Shown: piece after piece, positions 59,976 to 64,000 of the stretch | Layout of the letters: every line of letters starts with the position of its first letter | Position numbering within the stretch: position 1 is the stretch's first letter | NCBI RefSeq assembly: GCF_000196435.1 | Contig: NC_010161.1 | Coordinates: 1,674,001-1,738,000, forward strand | From: Bartonella tribocorum CIP 105476 | Lineage (GTDB): Bacteria; Pseudomonadota; Alphaproteobacteria; Rhizobiales; Rhizobiaceae | DNA: 64,000 bases | Reading direction: 5' to 3' | Position numbers and translations under genes: made by a program | Notes under the pieces: model-generated | What the model was told of the DNA's origin: nothing | The model's input: the letters and a program-made list of their open reading frames with translations, nothing else | Databases searched by the model: none

Positions 59976-61193
59976 GTGATCGAATTTATTGTTCAATATC
60001 CGTGGTTAGAAGTTATTTCTTGGTTTATTATTCTCACTATATTTGCCCTTTTAATCAACTTTGTAGGACGAAAATTACTCATTCACGGAGCAAAAAAACT
60101 CTCTTCTTTCCTCCCCAAAAATACAACGACCGATATTCACAATGCTATTCAATACCTAGCGAATATCATTTCAGCTTTTATTCTTTCAGTCGGTGTTAAT
60201 TTTATATCCACATTGCCCGATGCATTCGGAACTGTCATCAATAATCTCGCCAATGCCTTCATTATCTTTTTTGTTGTTCTGACAATTTCTGCCTGCCTCA
60301 ATATCATTAACATCCTTTACGAACAACGACCAACAGCACGACTAAAACCAATAAAAGGGTATATTCAAATTGCTAAAATTGCCCTTTTTGCCATTGCAGC
60401 AGTTTTAATGGTCGCCACGTTAATTGACCGCTCCCCTCTTATTCTTTTCTCCGGTCTTGGTGCAATGGCCGCAGTTCTCATGTTAATTTTTCAAGATACA
60501 CTTCTTTCTCTCGTTGCCGGTATTCAAATTTCATCCACCGATATGGTTCGTGTTGGTGATTGGATTGAAATTCCCAATCTCGGTGCTGATGGCGATGTTA
60601 TCGAAATTGCCCTTCATACTGTTAAAGTTCAAAATTTCGACAACACCATCACCTCAGTTCCTATCCGTAAACTTGTGACCGACCCTTTTAAAAATTGGCG
60701 TGGAATGCAAGAATCAGGTGGCAGACGCATCAAACGCTCCCTTTTTATTGATCAATCCAGTATCCATTTTCTCACAGAAGAAGAACAAAAATATCTTTCC
60801 CGATTTAATTTATTAGAAAATTATTTTACACAAAAAATAGCAGAAATCGATCAATGGAACGCTCAATTAGATAAAAATCATGATGTTGTAGCCAATACGC
60901 GCCGTTTAACCAACATTGGAACTTTTCGTGCTTATGTTTTTGCTTATCTACAACAGCATCTCAACATCAATCCCAATATGACCTTTATGGCCCGACAATT
61001 ACCCCCTACAGAAAATGGTTTACCCTTGGAAATCTATTGCTTTACGAACACCACCGTTTGGATAGACTATGAACAAATTCAAGGTGATATTTTTGACCAT
61101 CTTTATTCCATTCTTCCTTTTTTTGGTCTAAAGGTTTTTCAAAACCCAAGCGGTTATGATTTTAATCAAGTATTAAAAGTAAAAGCAAAGTAA
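59976..61193 (+). CDS. MscS-family mechanosensitive channel
   Basis: About 405 residues with four to five transmembrane helices and a cytoplasmic MscS vestibule. Pore-side and MscS motifs: 'LILFSGLGAMAAVLMLIFQD', 'TLLSLVAGIQISSTDMVRVG', 'DWIEIPNLGADGDVIEIALH', 'VKVQNFDNTITSVPIRKLVT', closest to the YbdG/YnaI-like branch with a long C-terminal domain. Releases solutes on osmotic downshock. I prefer GTG 59976, which has GGAG 9 bases upstream; ATG 59961 (410 residues) is in frame but lacks a ribosome binding site. The Na/Pi gene follows after 68 bases. Confidence 0.88.
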   Translation: MIEFIVQYPWLEVISWFIILTIFALLINFVGRKLLIHGAKKLSSFLPKNTTTDIHNAIQYLANIISAFILSVGVNFISTLPDAFGTVINNLANAFIIFFVVLTISACLNIINILYEQRPTARLKPIKGYIQIAKIALFAIAAVLMVATLIDRSPLILFSGLGAMAAVLMLIFQDTLLSLVAGIQISSTDMVRVGDWIEIPNLGADGDVIEIALHTVKVQNFDNTITSVPIRKLVTDPFKNWRGMQESGGRRIKRSLFIDQSSIHFLTEEEQKYLSRFNLLENYFTQKIAEIDQWNAQLDKNHDVVANTRRLTNIGTFRAYVFAYLQQHLNINPNMTFMARQLPPTENGLPLEIYCFTNTTVWIDYEQIQGDIFDHLYSILPFFGLKVFQNPSGYDFNQVLKVKAK

Positions 61194-61261
61194 AAACAAT
61201 AAACTTCAATTTATCAATTTTGAGTTAACCATATTCATAAACAAGAGAAAGAAAAAGTGTC

Positions 61262-62938
61262 ATGAATGGTTCATTGGTACTCCTCCATCTTGCTGGCGCT
61301 GTTTCTTTACTTCTCTGGGCTACACGCATGGTACGCACAGGAATTGAACGCGCCTATGGTGACAGACTTAAATATAACATGCGCCACGTCATTTCAAAAC
61401 CATTGTTTGCTGTAAGTTTTGGGCTTTTTACAGCAATGATTTTACAGAGCTCTACAGCCGTAACGCTCCTCGTTGGTTCTTTCGTTGAATCTGGTTTTGT
61501 CTCTGGAATAGCAGGGCTTATGGCAGTACGTGGAGGAGAATTAGGATCAGCACTCGTTATTAAAATTCTCACCTACGATCTCACACTTGTTGTACCCCTT
61601 TGTCTTTTAATGGGCACTTGTATCTTCATGACAACGGAAAAACGTGAATGGCGCCAAATAGGACGTATTGTCATTGGTATTGGCCTTTTGATTTTGTCTT
61701 TACAAATGATAAGTACCGCAACAGAACCTTTACGGGATAGTGAAATTTTACCGAGCATCATTCGTTATCTTTCAACCGATCCTGTCTCAACTTTTTTGTT
61801 GGCTGCAGCTTTAACCTACTTCTTACATTCATCCATTGCAGGAATCATTTTGCTGATTAATTTTGCCAACTACGACCTTATCCACACACAACTTTGTGTT
61901 GTCATGGTTCTTGGTGTTAACTTTGGTTCTTCTCTGATAGCCCCCCTTTTAACACGCAACGCTTCTCCGAATACCCGCCTCGTTCCCTTGGGGAATTTAC
62001 TCATGCGTGGAGCCGGTTCAATTCTTGTGCTGATCTTATTTCTGTTTTTTCAACCACCCATCACATGGCTTGGCAATAACGCCCCCACGCAAGTGATCAA
62101 CGCCCATATCGTTTTTAATGTTTTCATTCTCCTAGCTGGAATACCGCTTTCAAAATGGGTTTTAAAATTGACCACTCAAATCGTTCATATGAGTACAAAA
62201 AAAACGCAAGCCGATAAAACGCTTAATTTATCGGATCAAACAGCTCTTGATGATAGCGTTCTTGAACGCCCAGCTTTAGCGCTCTCGAATGTCATGCGTG
62301 AAGTTATTCATATTTGTGATCTTGTCGACATCATGCTAGAAAAAATCATGGGACTTTATGAAAAACCCGATCCCACTATTATTGCTGAACTCAATCAACT
62401 AAATACCATATTAGACAAAAAACATATCGCCATAAAACTTTATCTTGCACGATTAGCAGGACAAAAATTATCGAATGAAGAAGCTCTTCAAACGCAAGAA
62501 CTTCTAGATGCCTGTATAAAATTAGACCAAGCAGGCGATATCATTATTCACAATATGCTGATGCTGGTTAAAAAGAAACAACAAAAAGGTCTAAAATTCA
62601 GCAGTGAGGGCTGGAGTGATCTCCTTCATTTCCATGCCATTGTACTGGCCAACGCGCATATCGCATTTAATGTTCTCGTCTCCCGTGACACCCACACTGC
62701 ACATCTCTTGGTCCAAAAAAAGGATCAACTACGAAACTTAGAAAAAGAGATGAGTTTAAAACATTTTAAACGCTTACGTGAGGGGGATCTCAAAAATGTA
62801 GAATCATCCAGTCTTCATCTGGATACTGTCCGCGACCTCAAACAAATTAACTCTCTGTTGACCTCAATGATCTACCCTATTTTAGAACAACAGGGACTTC
62901 TTCAAAGTTCGCGCCTACGCAATCCTGCTGAAGAATAG
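61262..62938 (+). CDS. Na/Pi cotransporter family protein with PhoU-like C-terminus
   Basis: 558 residues. The membrane part (1 to about 310) has the two inverted Na/Pi repeats: 'LLHLAGAVSLLLWATRMVRT', 'LFTAMILQSSTAVTLLVGSF' and 'AALTYFLHSSIAGIILLINF' (QSSTA and HSSIA are the substrate motifs), 'VVMVLGVNFGSSLIAPLLT'. The cytoplasmic part (about 335-540) is PhoU-like, helical ('IIAELNQLNTILDKKHIAIK', 'QAGDIIIHNMLMLVKKKQQK'). The family includes E. coli YjbB, a phosphate exporter; direction and substrate here are inferred. Probably co-transcribed with the channel gene upstream. Confidence 0.9.
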   Translation: MNGSLVLLHLAGAVSLLLWATRMVRTGIERAYGDRLKYNMRHVISKPLFAVSFGLFTAMILQSSTAVTLLVGSFVESGFVSGIAGLMAVRGGELGSALVIKILTYDLTLVVPLCLLMGTCIFMTTEKREWRQIGRIVIGIGLLILSLQMISTATEPLRDSEILPSIIRYLSTDPVSTFLLAAALTYFLHSSIAGIILLINFANYDLIHTQLCVVMVLGVNFGSSLIAPLLTRNASPNTRLVPLGNLLMRGAGSILVLILFLFFQPPITWLGNNAPTQVINAHIVFNVFILLAGIPLSKWVLKLTTQIVHMSTKKTQADKTLNLSDQTALDDSVLERPALALSNVMREVIHICDLVDIMLEKIMGLYEKPDPTIIAELNQLNTILDKKHIAIKLYLARLAGQKLSNEEALQTQELLDACIKLDQAGDIIIHNMLMLVKKKQQKGLKFSSEGWSDLLHFHAIVLANAHIAFNVLVSRDTHTAHLLVQKKDQLRNLEKEMSLKHFKRLREGDLKNVESSSLHLDTVRDLKQINSLLTSMIYPILEQQGLLQSSRLRNPAEE

Positions 62939-64000
62939 ACAGAAAAGCCTTAAACTTTTAAAATAAATCAAATAAAAAATACATCGCATCAATTATTTAA
63001 TTTTGAACATTTAAATATCTTGCGTAAAATATTGATTTAATAAAATACTTTATTATTGGATGATTTAAATGAACTCTCTTCAATAGCGTCAATTTCTTTC
63101 ATTTTTAATCTATTCATAATGAATTTCTCAAAACCATCCGCTTGCACTTCTACAAGCGGTTTCGCCATAGAGAATAAAACTCTTGAAGAAAAAATATCTC
63201 CCCATCTCAAAGAAAAAACTGTGTGCAATTCAAGGTAACATATTGATTTATAAAGATAATTTACTTATTTATATTACCCCCCTGAATATCGTAAGATTCT
63301 CTCATTCCAAACCTGTTCCATGTTAAATCAATTAAAGCCCTTCGCTTTTACGATAAGAGCAGAGAATCCTGCGTGAGTGAAACTATACAAGAAATATATA
63401 AGAAGGGACTTAAAAACACCTCTTATGAACCGTCTGAAAACCCAAGAACTTGTCGCAACATTCTAGGCAAGTGTGTAATGGTATTAGCTTGCTTTTTTAT
63501 GAAACCTAAAGACGGAGATGCTCAATGAATTGACTACCCCTCACGGGCGTCATTGAAAAATGAAGCTTGGGAAAACCTTGAGAGAGAGAGCAATAAGAAG
63601 AAGACACCTAAAAGTATGATACTACCAGCCTAAATTTATCTTTTAAAAAGGCTACCACTTAACAGTGCCAGAAAAATAAAGAAATATCCGATAAGAAATG
63701 CAAAACTCCACCTGATTGCAACGTTTATATCAATATCTGTAGAGATTGAACTTATACAGCATTTTATAATGCATTAACAAAATAGTTTTAATCTCATTTC
63801 AAATAATATTGATATCGATTGGCAAGCTTCCAATCTCTAGATATCCATTTGACGTATTATTTTAGTCACAATTATTTTTTTCAAAACTTGGGAGAAAATA
63901 TTCGTTTTAAAAAATATGATAATTATACTTTATACGTTCTTAAAATAGTTTTATAAATATTTTCTTTTTTAATTTATATTTTTCAAAAAATAATTTATTT
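62939..64000. other. AT-rich end of the window without recognisable genes
   Basis: Over 1 kb with only short frames; two opposing frames of about 60 codons at 63037-63238 overlap each other and neither has a family resemblance. A stretch around 63370-63600 is less AT-rich and purine-rich (GGAGATGCTCAATGAATTGAC and AGAGAGAGAGC), perhaps remnants of a gene, but I cannot name it. Confidence 0.4.

Overview
The window is AT-rich alphaproteobacterial DNA that I assign to Bartonella (Hyphomicrobiales/Rhizobiales). The evidence is a two-piece (circularly permuted) tmRNA whose tag reads ANDNYAEARLAA, as in rhizobia and Brucella; an alphaproteobacterial SspB adaptor beside it; a compact dcw cluster with an unusually long FtsZ; a BP26/Omp28-type SIMPL protein; and long, gene-poor, very AT-rich spacers with decayed phage-like genes, typical of Bartonella. 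The species cannot be fixed from the sequence alone.

Layout. 0-10 kb: 3' part of an MFS transporter, a DUF2853 gene, ssrA, sspB, two small genes (DUF4169 and ribbon-helix-helix), uvrD, a hexapeptide-repeat acetyltransferase, then a SCO / prmA / aminopeptidase P run. 10-11 kb: an unrecognised two-gene unit with an ATGA overlap. 11.2-35.9 kb, all on the minus strand: the division and cell wall (dcw) cluster, in transcription order rsmH-ftsL-ftsI-murE-murF-mraY-murD-ftsW-murG-murC-murB-ddl-ftsQ-ftsA-ftsZ, then after a terminator lpxC-bamD-recN-ligA. rnpB (RNase P RNA) lies just upstream on the same strand. No mraZ-sized gene lies between rnpB and rsmH. 36.6-46 kb: a small lytic transglycosylase, an ArsR-methyltransferase fusion with a gap in its SAM-binding fold, ettA, pncA and a DUF475 membrane protein, separated by long spacers.

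46-55.2 kb is the accessory part. It holds two phage-type HTH regulators, a DUF1508 protein, a membrane-anchored coiled-coil protein, a frameshifted repeat protein, a tRNA with CAU anticodon, an AlpA-like excisionase/regulator and a multiply broken tyrosine integrase. Core genes (SIMPL protein, YcgN family) are interspersed. 55.5-63 kb: rpoD and dnaG (a macromolecular synthesis operon without rpsU in view), an MscS-family channel and a Na/Pi cotransporter. The last 1 kb has no recognisable gene.

How the genes work together: most of the window makes and divides the envelope (peptidoglycan precursors MurB-G/MraY/Ddl, FtsI/W/L/Q/A/Z, LpxC, BamD, lytic transglycosylase). Around this lie ribosome rescue and tagged-protein turnover (ssrA, sspB), DNA repair and replication (uvrD, recN, ligA, dnaG) and the housekeeping sigma factor. 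The most interesting unexplained item is a pair of matching palindromes (ACGCTWWAGCGT). One lies in front of a small phage-like HTH gene, the other in front of an opposing 60-codon gene whose 3' end overlaps it. They look like operators of a compact regulatory switch.
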